From the NCBI GenBank assembly GCA_033675265.1, contig JAUJYZ010000602.1:34353-98352 (forward strand): 64,000 bases of DNA, read 5' to 3'. Under the pieces are notes generated by a model. That model searched no databases. It worked only from the letters and a program-made list of their open reading frames with translations, and was not told where the DNA came from. Each line of letters begins with the position of its first letter. The stretch's first letter is position 1. The stretch comes from Actinostola sp. cb2023. Its lineage: Eukaryota > Cnidaria > Anthozoa > Actiniaria > Actinostolidae. The translations under genes and the position numbers were made by a program. This document shows positions 32,561-43,001 of the stretch, piece after piece.

Positions 32561-33639
32561 TAAATTCCAACTGCATGATTGGGATTCAGATTGACTTTCT
32601 CATTGACAAAACTTAGCTCTTGTCAGCTAGTAAGCTATTTTCCATGCATTTTAGCAATCATGTAAGTCTTTTCTTCGCTGAATTAGTGAATAATCTTGTC
32701 AAGACTTTTGAACTTTGACAATTTGTGAATACATTATTTCGCTTAGCAGTCGAATGGCTTCCAAGATTTACGCGCTTGAATTTCGCAATTCGCCCTCAAT
32801 GTTATAAACAAGTAATCGCATGGTTCCTCGTAAAATTAAGAATTATTATTATTATTATTATTATTAACTCGTGAAATTAATCCTTAATTTTACTCTGGAG
32901 CATCATGCGATTACCATCATTGTCTATTCATTTTATTACTGGCTTCACAGCAGTAGCTATACATGCAGTCCTTAGACTGCCTATTTTTTGTGTTGGTCGC
33001 ACAAATCATGTACTATTTCGCCAGGAATGATCGATAGAACGGCAATCGTTTGCTCTCTTTCTTGTCGCTCGCGCGCAATCAAAACATGGACAAAAAACAT
33101 AAAATGTCTACATATATACAAACAACTGAATGAAACAGTGAAGCTTGATATAGGGCCTGGCAGGAAAAAGGAAAATAACAAGGCTTGCTACGAAAATGAA
33201 CATATAAAAACTGACTGGATGAAAACCACACTGCCGTTGAATTTTAATTGTGTTACTGCAGATGGCCCTAGCTGGTTGAGTCAGTACAACAGTTGGAGGA
33301 TTTAGAATGTTCTCCACAGTCCCTTCTCTGGGTACAGATGGTGTTTGGCTCATTATATAAGAAAGCGGTGTTCTTATAATTCGGTTTTTTTTTATGTCAA
33401 TAGCGAAAAGCCGGCAATCCAAAGGCGCGGGATGCGAATGTCACGTGATGTATATCAAATTTCCACTGTCATGGGTCGGGACAGTTCTCGACTTGTGAGT
33501 CATTTTTAAAAGCAATTTTGATCTTTATTTGAGCTGATTATCATTACGTGAAGACGCAGTGAGTTAGACTTTGAAACAAACTGTCGATTGAAACTCTTTT
33601 TCAACTGAAACTCTGTCGAAAATATCCAGCATTTCGAAG
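32561..33639. other. Upstream region of the DM gene
   Basis: No gene seen. A small hairpin (32,812-32,918, GTAATCGCATG...CATGCGATTAC around an ATT run) and a TATA-like box (CATTATATAAG, 33,351) are present. CACGTGATG occurs at 33,453. Which of these acts as the promoter is not known. Confidence 0.35.
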
Positions 33640-36188
33640 ATGAACTCGAAGATGAAAAACACTTCACCAATGTGTACAAGATGCCGAAATCATGGCCTGC
33701 CGTTTGTGCGTTTGAAAGGACACAGTAAAGTATGTCCACATAAAGGCTGTATGTGTGAAGATTGCTTTTTAATCATCCAAAGAGGAGGACTAAATCGCGA
33801 GAAGTCGAAGTTAATGGAACAGAAAATCTCACCCAAACGAGCAGGAAGACCGCCATCACATTCACAGAAACACAAAGGCAAAAGGAAGATGTCGATTGAC
33901 GTGGATTCTAGAGAAGGAATTAATGATCGGAGCGGTACTTCAGGTAACACTATTGTTTGTAATGCAATTGAAGCGAGAGTGCAAATACTTGATCAATCTT
34001 GAAGTTGAGTTTCACGGTAAACTCTTATAGTTTTAGCACGATGAAGATGGCTGCTACAAGAAGCTATATTTTGTCCACTTGTCCTAATAATAAATAAATC
34101 ACATGTAGAGTTTAGTCGACATCGTGGGATCGATCTTCTGTGATTTTTCTTTCCGTTTATTGATAAATTTTTCTTTTACCGTAATCAGTTTTGCATTCGC
34201 TTTTCTTTCTGATATCACCACGTGCAGACGACTGTAACAAACGGAACAAGTCGTCAAGTGCAGCCAAATTATTTTTCTGTTGTTAGTCGTTTTGATCGAC
34301 TATTTTTTCTATCTTATTTTCTTCCTTTCTTAATTTATTATTTATTCACTTATTCATTTCTTTGTGTATTTCTTTATTTTATTCTTTGTTTATTTCATGT
34401 TTTGTTCATTCATTACAGAAGCTCTTGGATATAAAACAAAATGCAAAAGGAAAAGCAAGCCCAGAAAGCTTGCTCCTTCGTTATCCCGTGAATACGAAAT
34501 GCCACTCCTCCCTCAGCATCAACCGGCAGTATTTCATCCGAGTGAAGCCTCCATGGCTGGCCCTTTTTCTACCTATCGTCCTGCTATCGACCATTATGGG
34601 TACCCTGTGTCTCCAGAAAGCTTCCCAGCTGCATACCAAAGATTCCTACAACCAAGACATATCTGTAGTTCCTTTGAAAACAATCCAATCTATCCAACCA
34701 AGCTCCCCCTTGTAGCATCCCTCGCTCCTATGTTTGACAACAGTGAATCAGGTAGATTAGAAGAACTGCAAGTATCCCCATCCTTGTGTGACCAACCCTT
34801 TTCAAATGGTAACGCAATCGGTGACAACTTTTTGGCGACGTCACGCTTGCACGACACTACTGAAAGACCATTACATTTTGGAAGTGAACGCAGGCCATTT
34901 GTACTGAGGCAACAACCAATATATACCACATCTACCATCACCACTTATACGCCTCAGGTAATTTCATTACATGTACATCAGGAATGAAAGAGAACGTACT
35001 CATATTTATTACTTTTTATACATTTTTCATTTTTATGAAAGTGTGTATTTTTTTAAGGTGATTCCCTTGAAATAGAAGCAAATCCTAGAATTTTCTATAA
35101 CTTGGCATGGTGATACATTACGGTATTGAGTTTCAAAAAATGCACTAAAAACAGGGGGTCACCGCGCTCATTTTTGCGCTACACTGCTTTGAAATTATGG
35201 TATTTTAGGTCTTTCAGTCGAGTCTCGCGTGACATCGGGATCGGGTAAATAATTTTCCACAACTTAAAAGACAAACTATTAATAATGAACTAAAGTGGTT
35301 GCTATAGCTTTTGTATCTCTAGCCTACCGTCTGATAGTAAGAAAATGCTCGAATTTTGCATAGTTGTCGAAAAATAGAACAAAAAACACCGATGTTCGAA
35401 GCACCGAGAGGGTCTAAAAATCGATACTCCGTATGCTTTTATTCAATTTTTTTAATGTTTGAAATCCTAACTTTTTTTAATACTTTGCTATATACTAGAG
35501 AACTATAGTGTGATGAAAGTTATTGAATAAAAAATGGGGGTCACCGTGCTCGTTTTCGATTTATTTTGAGAAAACTTCAGTTACACTTGAAATATTTAAC
35601 GATTTCCAATGGTCTCCAATGTGCGCGAGCTCGATGGCGTAAGTAGCGCGCGCTCGTCAACTAAAATTTTATTCAGAATCGTGCGCAGTAGAGCGTGCGC
35701 AATGCAATTCAAGGGAATCACCTTAAGTGCGTAATGATAATGCACTAAGAGGTCACGTGACTTCACGCCCTTTTAAATTGGACAGCACATTTTCCTATAC
35801 GAATCCTAATAAAATTTGCGATTTCATTTTTAATGTCATATCCCCTGTGTCAGACATTATGAGCTGAAACTCCGTCTTTTTACTAATATCGAGCTGCTCT
35901 TTTCATTTCTGGAGTTCATTTTACACTGCTGTTCGATTTAAGGGGGTTGGGGTCACGTGACCTCTTAGTGAAAGTCCCCTATTCAAAGATACTTTACAGC
36001 GATATAAGAAAGAACAATAATAAAATATAGATACCGGTATATAATAATAGATAAAATACAGATACATAAATCTACTTTAAATACTGATACACTTTACATT
36101 CTATTTATTGTAGATTGCCAGTACTAATCAACCCATCCAATGGAAGGACACACCCTTCAATGGTACTCAGCTAGCTGGGACACTGTAG
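33640..36188 (+). CDS. DM-domain (doublesex/mab-3) transcription factor, three coding exons
   Basis: Exons 33,640-33,943, 34,419-34,957 and 36,114-36,188 join in phase (1, then 0) with CAG|GTAACA, CATTACAG, CTCAG|GTAATT and TATTGTAG borders, giving about 305 residues. Exon 1 encodes the DM zinc module at residues about 10-62: CTRCRNHGLPFVRLKGHSKV, then CPHKGCMCEDCFLIIQR; all cysteines and histidines of the paired CCHC/HCCC sites are there. The recognition helix after it (RGGLNREKSKLMEQK) differs from the usual RQRVMAAQVALRRQ. Exon 2 adds a basic cluster (KTKCKRKSKPRKLA) and a Pro/Tyr/Ser-rich tail; no DMA domain is seen. Family members are nuclear DNA-binding regulators, often of sexual differentiation. 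ATG 33,640 is the first Met; MKNTS is four codons on. Intron 2 contains two mobile elements. Confidence 0.85.
35057..35722. mobile_element. MITE with TTAA target sites in DM-gene intron 2
   Basis: TTAA|GGTGATTCCCTTGAA at the left, TTCAAGGGAATCACC|TTAA at the right. TTAA duplication is typical of piggyBac and Kolobok transposons. Interior about 630 bp, non-coding. Confidence 0.82.
35743..35970. mobile_element. Small MITE with CACTAAGAGGTCACGTGAC arms
   Basis: CACTAAGAGGTCACGTGA is exactly mirrored by TCACGTGACCTCTTAGTG 190 bp later, in DM-gene intron 2. A GTCACGTGAC E-box is part of both arms. Confidence 0.75.
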
Positions 36189-36230
36189 CCAGCTACAAAT
36201 GTTATCCTACAGAGTGCAAGTACTAGACAT

Positions 36231-36276
36231 TACTATCCTTACCCCCACCCCACCCCACCCCACCCCACCCAACCCT
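36231..36276. repeat. C-rich (CCCCA)n run
   Basis: CCCCACCCCACCCCACCCCA just after the DM stop codon; able to form a quadruplex on the complementary strand in principle. Confidence 0.75.
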
Positions 36277-36280
36277 CCCT

Positions 36281-37345
36281 GTAGTACGGTGTCTCCTACG
36301 CACTTCTGGGTACACGCAAAGTTTTTAAATGCGTTTATTACTCATGTTTAAGTTTACACTTGTTAAAAAGTGAGGGTGTTCGTACCCCACCCCCTGAAGC
36401 ACACTCTCAACCCGACACACACCCATCCCCACTCCCACCTGTAGTACGGTGTTTCATATGCACTTGTGGATACATGCAAAGTTTTTAAATGCGTTTATTA
36501 CTCATGTTTAAGTTTACACTTGTTAAAAAGTGAGGGTGTTCGTACCCCACCCCCTGAAGCACACTCTCAACCCGACACACACCCATCCCCACTCCCACCT
36601 GTAGTACGGTGTTTCATATGCACTTGTGGATACATGCAAAGTTTTTAAATGCGTTTATTACTCATGTTTAAGTTTACACTTGTTAAAAAGTGAGGGTGTT
36701 CGTACCCCACCCCCTGAAGCACACTCTCAACCCGACACACACCCATCCCCACTCCCACCTGTAGTACGGTGTTTCATATGCACTTGTGGATACATGCAAA
36801 GTTTTTAAATGCGTTTATTACTCATGTTTAAGTTTACACTTGTTAAAAAGTGAGGGTGTTCGTACCCCACCCCCTGAAGCACACTCTCAACCCGACACAC
36901 ACCCATCCCCACTCCCACCTGTAGTACGGTGTTTCATATGCACTTGTGGATACATGCAAAGTTTTTAAATGCGTTTATTACTCATGTTTAAGTTTACACT
37001 TGTTAAAAAGTGAGGGTGTTCGTACCCCACCCCCTGAAGCACACTCTCAACCCGACACACACCCATCCCCACTCCCACCTGTAGTACGGTGTTTCATATG
37101 CACTTGTGGATACATGCAAAGTTTTTAAATGCGTTTATTACTCATGTTTAAGTTTACACTTGTTAAAAAGTGAGGGTGTTCGTACCCCACCCCCTGAAGC
37201 ACACTCTCAACCCGACACACACCCATCCCCACTCCCACCTGTAGTACGGTGTTTCATATGCACTTGTGGATACATGCAAAGTTTTTAAATGCGTTTATTA
37301 CTCATGTTTAAGTTTACACTTGTTAAAAAGTGAGGGTGTTTGTAT
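36281..37345. repeat. Satellite, 160-bp unit, ~6.6 copies
   Basis: Units contain GTAGTACGGTGTTTCATATG, AAATGCGTTTATTACTCATG and GTACCCCACCCCCTGAAGC. Five central units look identical; the first and last differ. The 60-codon ORFs are the unit read through. Confidence 0.95.
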
Positions 37346-37596
37346 CCCTACCCCCCACCCCCTGACACACACACACCAAACCCACCCCCAACATGCACTC
37401 CTCCCACCAACACACCCACACGGGTACCTTAGCGTTTAACAAGTACGTTCCAGTTAATATCGTTGTAAGTTAAGGTATTGCTTTTTAACATCATAGTATA
37501 GTCGCATAGTATCCATGGATGTAAGCAAACAAGATGCTCTATACTTTGTAATATTGCGTTATTTCTTTTGTAGTTGCAATAGGTTTGCATGTTGTA

Positions 37597-37935
37597 AGTT
37601 ACAAAATAAATGCTGTTCAAATAATTGACATCAGTGATACTAATTAATATTTTGAATGTATCTTTTTTGATGGGTTTCCTGTGGTAGAGAGCACGCGTGC
37701 AATGCGTATTATGTCGGGCTCCCTGTGCCGAGTAACGTCCTATGCTGGGCTCCCTGTGTGCGTCCCACAAGACGTGCCCGCGGAGAGTGCATGTATACTA
37801 GTTTCTCCCATCGTTATTTCTTTCATCGTTGCAATAGAAGCCACGTATTAGGTTTGCATGCTGTAAGTTACAAAATAAATTCAACTAATGTTCAAATATT
37901 TTACATCATTGATACTAATTAAGATTGTGAATGTA
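37597..37935. repeat. Direct duplication, about 265 bp apart
   Basis: GTAAGTTACAAAATAAAT...TTCAAAT...GATACTAATTAA...GAATGTATCTTTTT occurs at 37,593 and again at 37,863, each near a GGGCT(C)CCTGTG phrase (37,713; 37,748). Confidence 0.7.
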
Positions 37936-37993
37936 TCTTTTTACGTGTTTTATGACGAGCCCGGCATGCCAATCAGTTTCACAGTGTCGTCTT

Positions 37994-38283
37994 GGATATA
38001 TAGCTAATTGCATAATCGTTGTCGGGTCGAAAATCATGAAAGCTATGACCAAAAGGAATTCTGGGAAATTAAAACTCTCAAATAACACCGTCAAATGATC
38101 GACCTTTTTATCCAGACTTGTAGAATCTTAGTTAAATAGCTCATACCTTCAAAACTACGAGAACATTGAATATATCTGCATGTAATGCGGGTCATGAAAT
38201 GATTTCCCATCCATCCTTGCGGTCTCAGCTTCTATGATTTATGATTTTCAACCCGACAACGATTATGCAATTAGCTATATTCC
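37994..38283. repeat. Foldback
   Basis: ATATAGCTAATTGCATAATC and GTTGTCGGGT pair with ACCCGACAAC and GATTATGCAATTAGCTATAT; inner arms diverge. Confidence 0.75.
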
Positions 38284-38389
38284 CAATGCACAATCCCAGA
38301 ACCTAACCCTTAAAACATATTACTCTCTAGTTCAGTGAGTTTTTCCAGCCCAACTTATTGACAAATCATCCGCTGCTATATATGCATAT

Positions 38390-39935
38390 TATTATATTTG
38401 CTTCTCGAAGATCCTTCATCCGCCATAAATACAGCAGAGGATTAATGACAGAATCAGAAAACGGCAATAACTGGCAATGAATTCGCTTGCTTTCCAAAAA
38501 AGGTATCCGTAGTGTTTCTTCGCTTCTTGTGTGACAGCGATGTTTGAAGTAATTTGAACCGCGGAGTCTTCGCTGGGATCATTTGGCGAGACTGAAGAAG
38601 TCAGTTTTCTCAAGCATTCAAAAACTCATGCATAATTAATGATCAATTCGTCCAATCAGAAGGACGAAATCCATCACGTGCATGTACCTTTATACCCAGT
38701 AATGCACTGCTTATTAGTATTCCATGCTTTATATAAAGAATTCTAATGAGGATGGCTTTATATATGTACGGTGGTGGGCAAGCTGTTGCCCACCACCATA
38801 CGTTTCTTAAGAAAAAAGCCAACTTCGGTCGCTCATAACTTTCGCTCTATTCATCGAAATTACTTCAAAATTTCAATTTTTGCTAATTTTGGTATGCTCT
38901 TTTCAAATATTATATTTTTGTTCTTGTTGGATTAAAATTTAAAATGTCACGCAACAAAATGTCACACCTGCAAACTCCCCATTGGTGTCGTATCATTGAC
39001 CTCCCTGTTCCCTTTACGGGACGACATATATGTTGTCCGGAAAGATGTTCCTTGGTCACACTTTCGGAACGTCGTTCAAATGTGGGATCTTTTAGAGAGT
39101 ATCAGTATCGGTGTGCATGTGTGAGGCGTTAGAAGCAACACGATACTGCTATGTTTGTGTTTTCCTTGCTGTTTTTTACTGAAATCATCCGAAAATGTAT
39201 TATTTTGGAAGATCGTTTTTGAAGCTGTCCAATAAACTCGCAGATTGTGTTTTATCGGGTCTAAAATAAACCCGATAAAACACTCCTGCTCGTTTATTAC
39301 ACAGTACATATAAGGCCATTCCATAGCTACCCACGATTATGATCAGTAATACCAATACAATCCTAGCTTCCCGAAATGAACATGCATGTATATCTCAAAT
39401 GTTGGTTCACTAAAATCCACTATTAACGCAAGGGTAGTCGAAACAGGTAAAACCCTACACAGCACCACAGTAGAAATGACACGCCTTAAAGTTACGACTG
39501 TCTGATAGCGATTTCTTAGTGTAACAGCCAGCATTAACCGATCCACACAATAAATCACTGTAAGCGTGAGAATGGGATACTGTACTTGTCCAATAGCCAA
39601 ATACTCTTGCACCGAATACAACATGACAATACATGTTCACCCAGTACTTCATTTTAGCAATAGGACCCAAAGCCATCAACGGCTCAACAATAAGACCATT
39701 TAGAAAATCTGCTGTTGCAAGACTTGCTAGAAGGGCATACGATGGCTGCGAGGACGAGGAGATTTAAAACTGTAGCCCGGCGGTAAAGCTGTGATGAAAT
39801 ACAGAATTGAAGACTGGTTCGAAAAAGACTGGCGATGTGCCGTAGTAACAAGATACATTCCTCATAATGATAGCTCGCGTTAGGATTTATATTCACTACT
39901 TTTCCGTTCTTTCTCTTCAAGTTTTCTGATTTCTT
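38390..39935 (-). pseudogene. Rhodopsin-class GPCR pseudogene with several frameshifts
   Basis: Receptor pieces follow in order on minus but in changing frames: TM1 (LNLLVLAAIV near 39,770), TM2 (SLATADFLNGLIVEPLMALG near 39,680), TM3 with a DRY-like end (VIYCVDRLMLAV near 39,540) and a loop TLRRV, IL3/TM6 remains (SNIAVTQEAKKHYG near 38,530), then TM7 (SDSVINPLLYLWRMKDLREA near 38,430). NPLLYLWRMKDLREA is characteristic of a cnidarian-expanded receptor group. At least three frame changes, and foreign sequence lies between about 38,640 and 39,070. Unrelated in detail to the intact receptor at 60-1067. Confidence 0.75.
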
Positions 39936-40296
39936 TACAGTCCTGTTTGCTTTGATAGTGCCTCAGTGCTCAGAATATCTGGTGTTTACAATCGCGACTT
40001 CTTGGATTTTGTTCTATTTTTCTGTGCAGGTGCTTCAACATATATATTGCTGGCGGCTTCGGGAAAGTTTTGGCGGATTGATTCTAGCTTTTGTTCTTTC
40101 CACAAGGTCTTTACGGTTCTCGGCAGTCGTCTCAGTGATTTGCATGTTAATTGGCAAGTTTGTTATCTTATTTTCTAGGATCTCAGTTTTTGTTCCCCCC
40201 TCTCCCCCCCCCCAAGGCAATGTCAGTTGATATGGGGCCCTTGCGATGTTGTCGAGTAACTTCACTGTTATTTTTCCTTACTTTCAACTCCTTAAC
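39936..40296. other. No gene recognised
   Basis: Short ORFs only (39,952-40,230, plus) without a known family. A C run (CCCCCCTCTCCCCCCCCCC) is at 40,195. Confidence 0.4.
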
Positions 40297-40514
40297 AAGA
40301 CGCTCAATGAGCGTACACTCGGGCATTATGACAATGACAGTTGCGTGACGAGGGAGATATGAATATGCAACCTCAAGTACGTCCCAAGTACGTACTGCAG
40401 ACGTACCTCGACGATGCGGAGATCTTTATCTATGCTCACCAACACATAGTCTCCCTCGTCACGCAACTGTGATTGTCATAATGCCAGACTATACTCTCAT
40501 TGAGCGTCTTGTTC
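40297..40514. mobile_element. Family K element, copy 3 (compact)
   Basis: AAGACGCTCAATGAGCGTAC ... CTCATTGAGCGTCTTGTT with GACAGTTGCGTGACGAGGGA mirrored by TCCCTCGTCACGCAACTGT. About 218 bp, essentially only arms; the best view of the family's ends. Confidence 0.82.
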
Positions 40515-40745
40515 TGAAATAGTTCCCTAAAATCTAAGGACGTTTTGATTTCGATTATATTTTTGCACGTCCATTACTGATACACATTACATGATTTGAT
40601 TGCGGAAATGAATGAATGAATTTTTATTTTGCGTAGTGAACAATGCATGTTGGAACATTAGAGTGGTTTTATTTAACCCGTGAAATAAAATCTAATAGTC
40701 AAATGAAAACAACAGAATGCCGGGTTTGCTTTACCCTGAGAATCT

Positions 40746-40853
40746 GTCCGAAACTCTCTCTGTGAAAATTCTCTATCGTTTCCTCGCTGCGTCGTCGCTT
40801 CGCGGTAAAAAAAAAAAACAGCACATAATTTTCACAGGGAGAGTTTGACAGAC
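40746..40853. repeat. Short foldback
   Basis: GAAACTCTCTCTGTGAAAATT pairs with AATTTTCACAGGGAGAGTTT around an A-run. Confidence 0.6.
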
Positions 40854-41127
40854 TTCACTCTATATACTAACAAGGTACAGAAAACCTGCATGGCTTTCGA
40901 ACATCAGCCAGTAAGCTTGGTAAAGAGACCATTATTTATAATTTATAATGATCTCTTGACTTGGTAAAATATTGGTAAAAGTGTAGTCAGTAGATGATAC
41001 AAAAATAGTTTCAGTCTAGCTGGTACGCATGTAGCAGAACAGCAACGAAGATACAAGCCGTCATTAAGGCCCCATCCACACTAATGCGTATTCCTATCGT
41101 TTTTGTATTATTCTCCGCCCTCCAGGG

Positions 41128-41885
41128 AATAAGCCAAGTCAGAGTTTAAGGGGCGCGCGCGGCCTGGTAACGAATTCGGGATAAAATGTGTCCTAAGTGA
41201 ATTTTTCTCCCATGTCTCTTGTATTTTTGCCGAGTTTTCTAGGAGCATTTTACACTAATTTTTCTGTACTAATAAAGTATTTTCCCTGTTTACTAGTCAC
41301 ATACAACTGCAAGGTAACTCTAACAGCGCTTATATGTTCATTTGAATACGATAATCCACTGAAAAACGTAGTTTAAAATCGCCCACAAGCTTACCAATCT
41401 CGAATCGGATTGGGCTTCCTGTGTCAACTGAACGATCGTCAGCTTCACGTTTGGATTTCGCTTTTAAATCATGTCTTTGTGTCGATTCTTGGCAATTTTT
41501 TCAGAAAAAAATAAAGATTATGAGTTGTTTATCACTTTGTGCTATTAGTTGTCTCAAAAAAGTATCAAAAAGTTGTGTTTTGGGGCCGTAGATTGGCCAT
41601 AGTTCTCACGGCTTCACTACGTCCCGACTACGTGTATAACGAAGGGCATTTTTATCGTAAAATAGAATTTGATTAACAAATCACACATGAGGTTGAATTA
41701 AGAAGACCTTTATGCATACCTTGGAGTATTTTCTCGGCAAAAATCGTATTCTAAGAGATGAAAATTGCTCCTAGAAAACTCGGCAAAAATACAAGAGACA
41801 TGGGAGAAAAAGTCACTTCGGACACATTTTATCCCGATTCGGTTCCAGGAATCACGGTAATCCTTAAACTCTGACTTGGCTTATT
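41128..41885. mobile_element. Foldback inserted at the end of the Ly6-like coding region
   Basis: AATAAGCCAAGTCAGAGTTT at the left is mirrored by AAACTCTGACTTGGCTTATT at the right; inner arms GAGACATGGGAGAAAAA and GCAAAAATACAAGAGACAT. The right tip supplies the stop codon of the minus-strand Ly6-like gene. Confidence 0.82.
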
Positions 41886-42122
41886 GTATTGCACAATCCA
41901 CAGTGCATTCTGTTTTTCCTTGTGATGTTTTGCAGTATTGCGCTGGGCTGCAATAGGACAAGGGAAGGCAGCCACGATAGTACCGTTTCTTGCCAAATAT
42001 GCGATAAGTTGCCCTAGCACATTTATGCGGGACATCTGATGCGCAATCCTCGATGTTGCGGTGTTGATAGCAGTCCAAATCAGATATCGTACTAAGACAG
42101 TAGTGACATCTACGACTTGATA
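41881..42122 (-). CDS. Ly6/uPAR (three-finger)-like protein, exon 2
   Basis: After the acceptor CTGTTTCTAG the exon reads SSRCHYCLSTISDLDCYQHR, then EDCASDVPHKCARATYRI, RGCLPLSYCSPAQYC and ECTVDCAIQ, ending TAA. Ten cysteines with C-x2-C at the start and RGC...C...C...C later fit the LU (Ly6/uPAR, three-finger) pattern of secreted or GPI-anchored cell-surface proteins. It joins exon 1 (44,849-44,927) in phase (G + TA = Val), giving a 97-residue preprotein. LU domains normally end CC-x4-CN; here the chain stops right at VDC-AIQ, at the border of the 41,128-41,885 element. That element provides the last two bases of the Gln codon and the stop, so the C-terminus, including any GPI signal, was probably cut off. 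Confidence 0.68.
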
Positions 42123-42299
42123 CTAGAAACAGAAGGCATGCAAGTTAAAACTGGATTTCACTAAAATAAATAACTGTTTATTTAAGTGTCCAATGTGTTC
42201 TAGCGTTGCGCACTAATTGGGGGACACTGTACTTTCACGCACACTACCACTACATTCTAATATTCTCATGCATACAACTTTCAGCTCACTAGTTCGTTT

Positions 42300-42465
42300 T
42301 CATTGAGGGAGGAACACCGGAGTAATATACCCAGAGAAAATCCCTCGAAGCAAGGGAGAGAACGAACTGACAAACTCAAATCACACTGATGTGATCCCAG
42401 GTCCGGGAATCGAACCCACGACACAGAGGTGACAGACCGAGGCTCTCACCACTCGGCCACCCTAG
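42300..42465 (-). mobile_element. tRNA-derived SINE
   Basis: Read on minus it has an A box (TGGCCGAGTGG) and, 40 nt later, a B box (GGTTCGATTCC), the split RNA polymerase III promoter. The head resembles a Ser/Leu-type tRNA but cannot fold a full acceptor stem. It continues past the tRNA part with GGGTATATTACTCCGGTG, TTCCTCCCTC, like the conserved core of widespread invertebrate SINEs. Lies in the Ly6 intron. Confidence 0.72.
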
Positions 42466-43001
42466 CAACGAAAGCCGCAATGACACAAGAAATTCATGAT
42501 TCAGCTGAATTTTGTGCTTGCAGAGCTAATGCTTTCGTCAGGTCCGTGAAATAAAACCACTTGTGCGGCGGCTTAATGTCAGAAAATACAGTATGTGATC
42601 CCAGTAGGAGATAATCTAAAGTGCATATCGATCAGGGTTATTTGTTTCTTTTGAAAATCGATTTTTTTACAATAACAGAGCGAAATCTCGCAATCTGATT
42701 GGCTCTCAGCCGTTGTCAATAAGAGTACAGACACACTGTATGATACACTGTATGACGAATCGCTCGCGCACGGAGCCAGCGCGCGCTTGAAACAGTTTTT
42801 CTTTCAAACGTTTTCCTTGTTTTTGGATGTTTTTTGACTTTGTTATTGTAAAAAACAAATTGAAGATGTTTTTTTTTTTTTCCGTTGTCTGTACTTTTAT
42901 TGACACACACTTGACGTCATAAAATGTCCAAAACTTGGCAGTGAAATCACTCGCTACGCTCGTGATTCCACTTGAGCTTTGAACATTTTATGACGTCAAG
43001 T

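Noticed and set aside
36466..37288. Five identical 60-codon ORFs in tandem
   Set aside because: 160-bp satellite unit read through; no codon bias or start context, and the unit length is not a multiple of three.
28130..37676. CACAGGAAACCCATC and its complement 9.5 kb apart as ends of one giant element around the DM gene
   Set aside because: The match covers only ~50 bp and extends past the supposed termini on both sides; no target duplication. More likely two dispersed copies.
42395..42470. Possible tRNA-Ser or tRNA-Leu gene on minus
   Set aside because: A and B boxes are present, but the acceptor stem does not pair and SINE core text follows; called a SINE.
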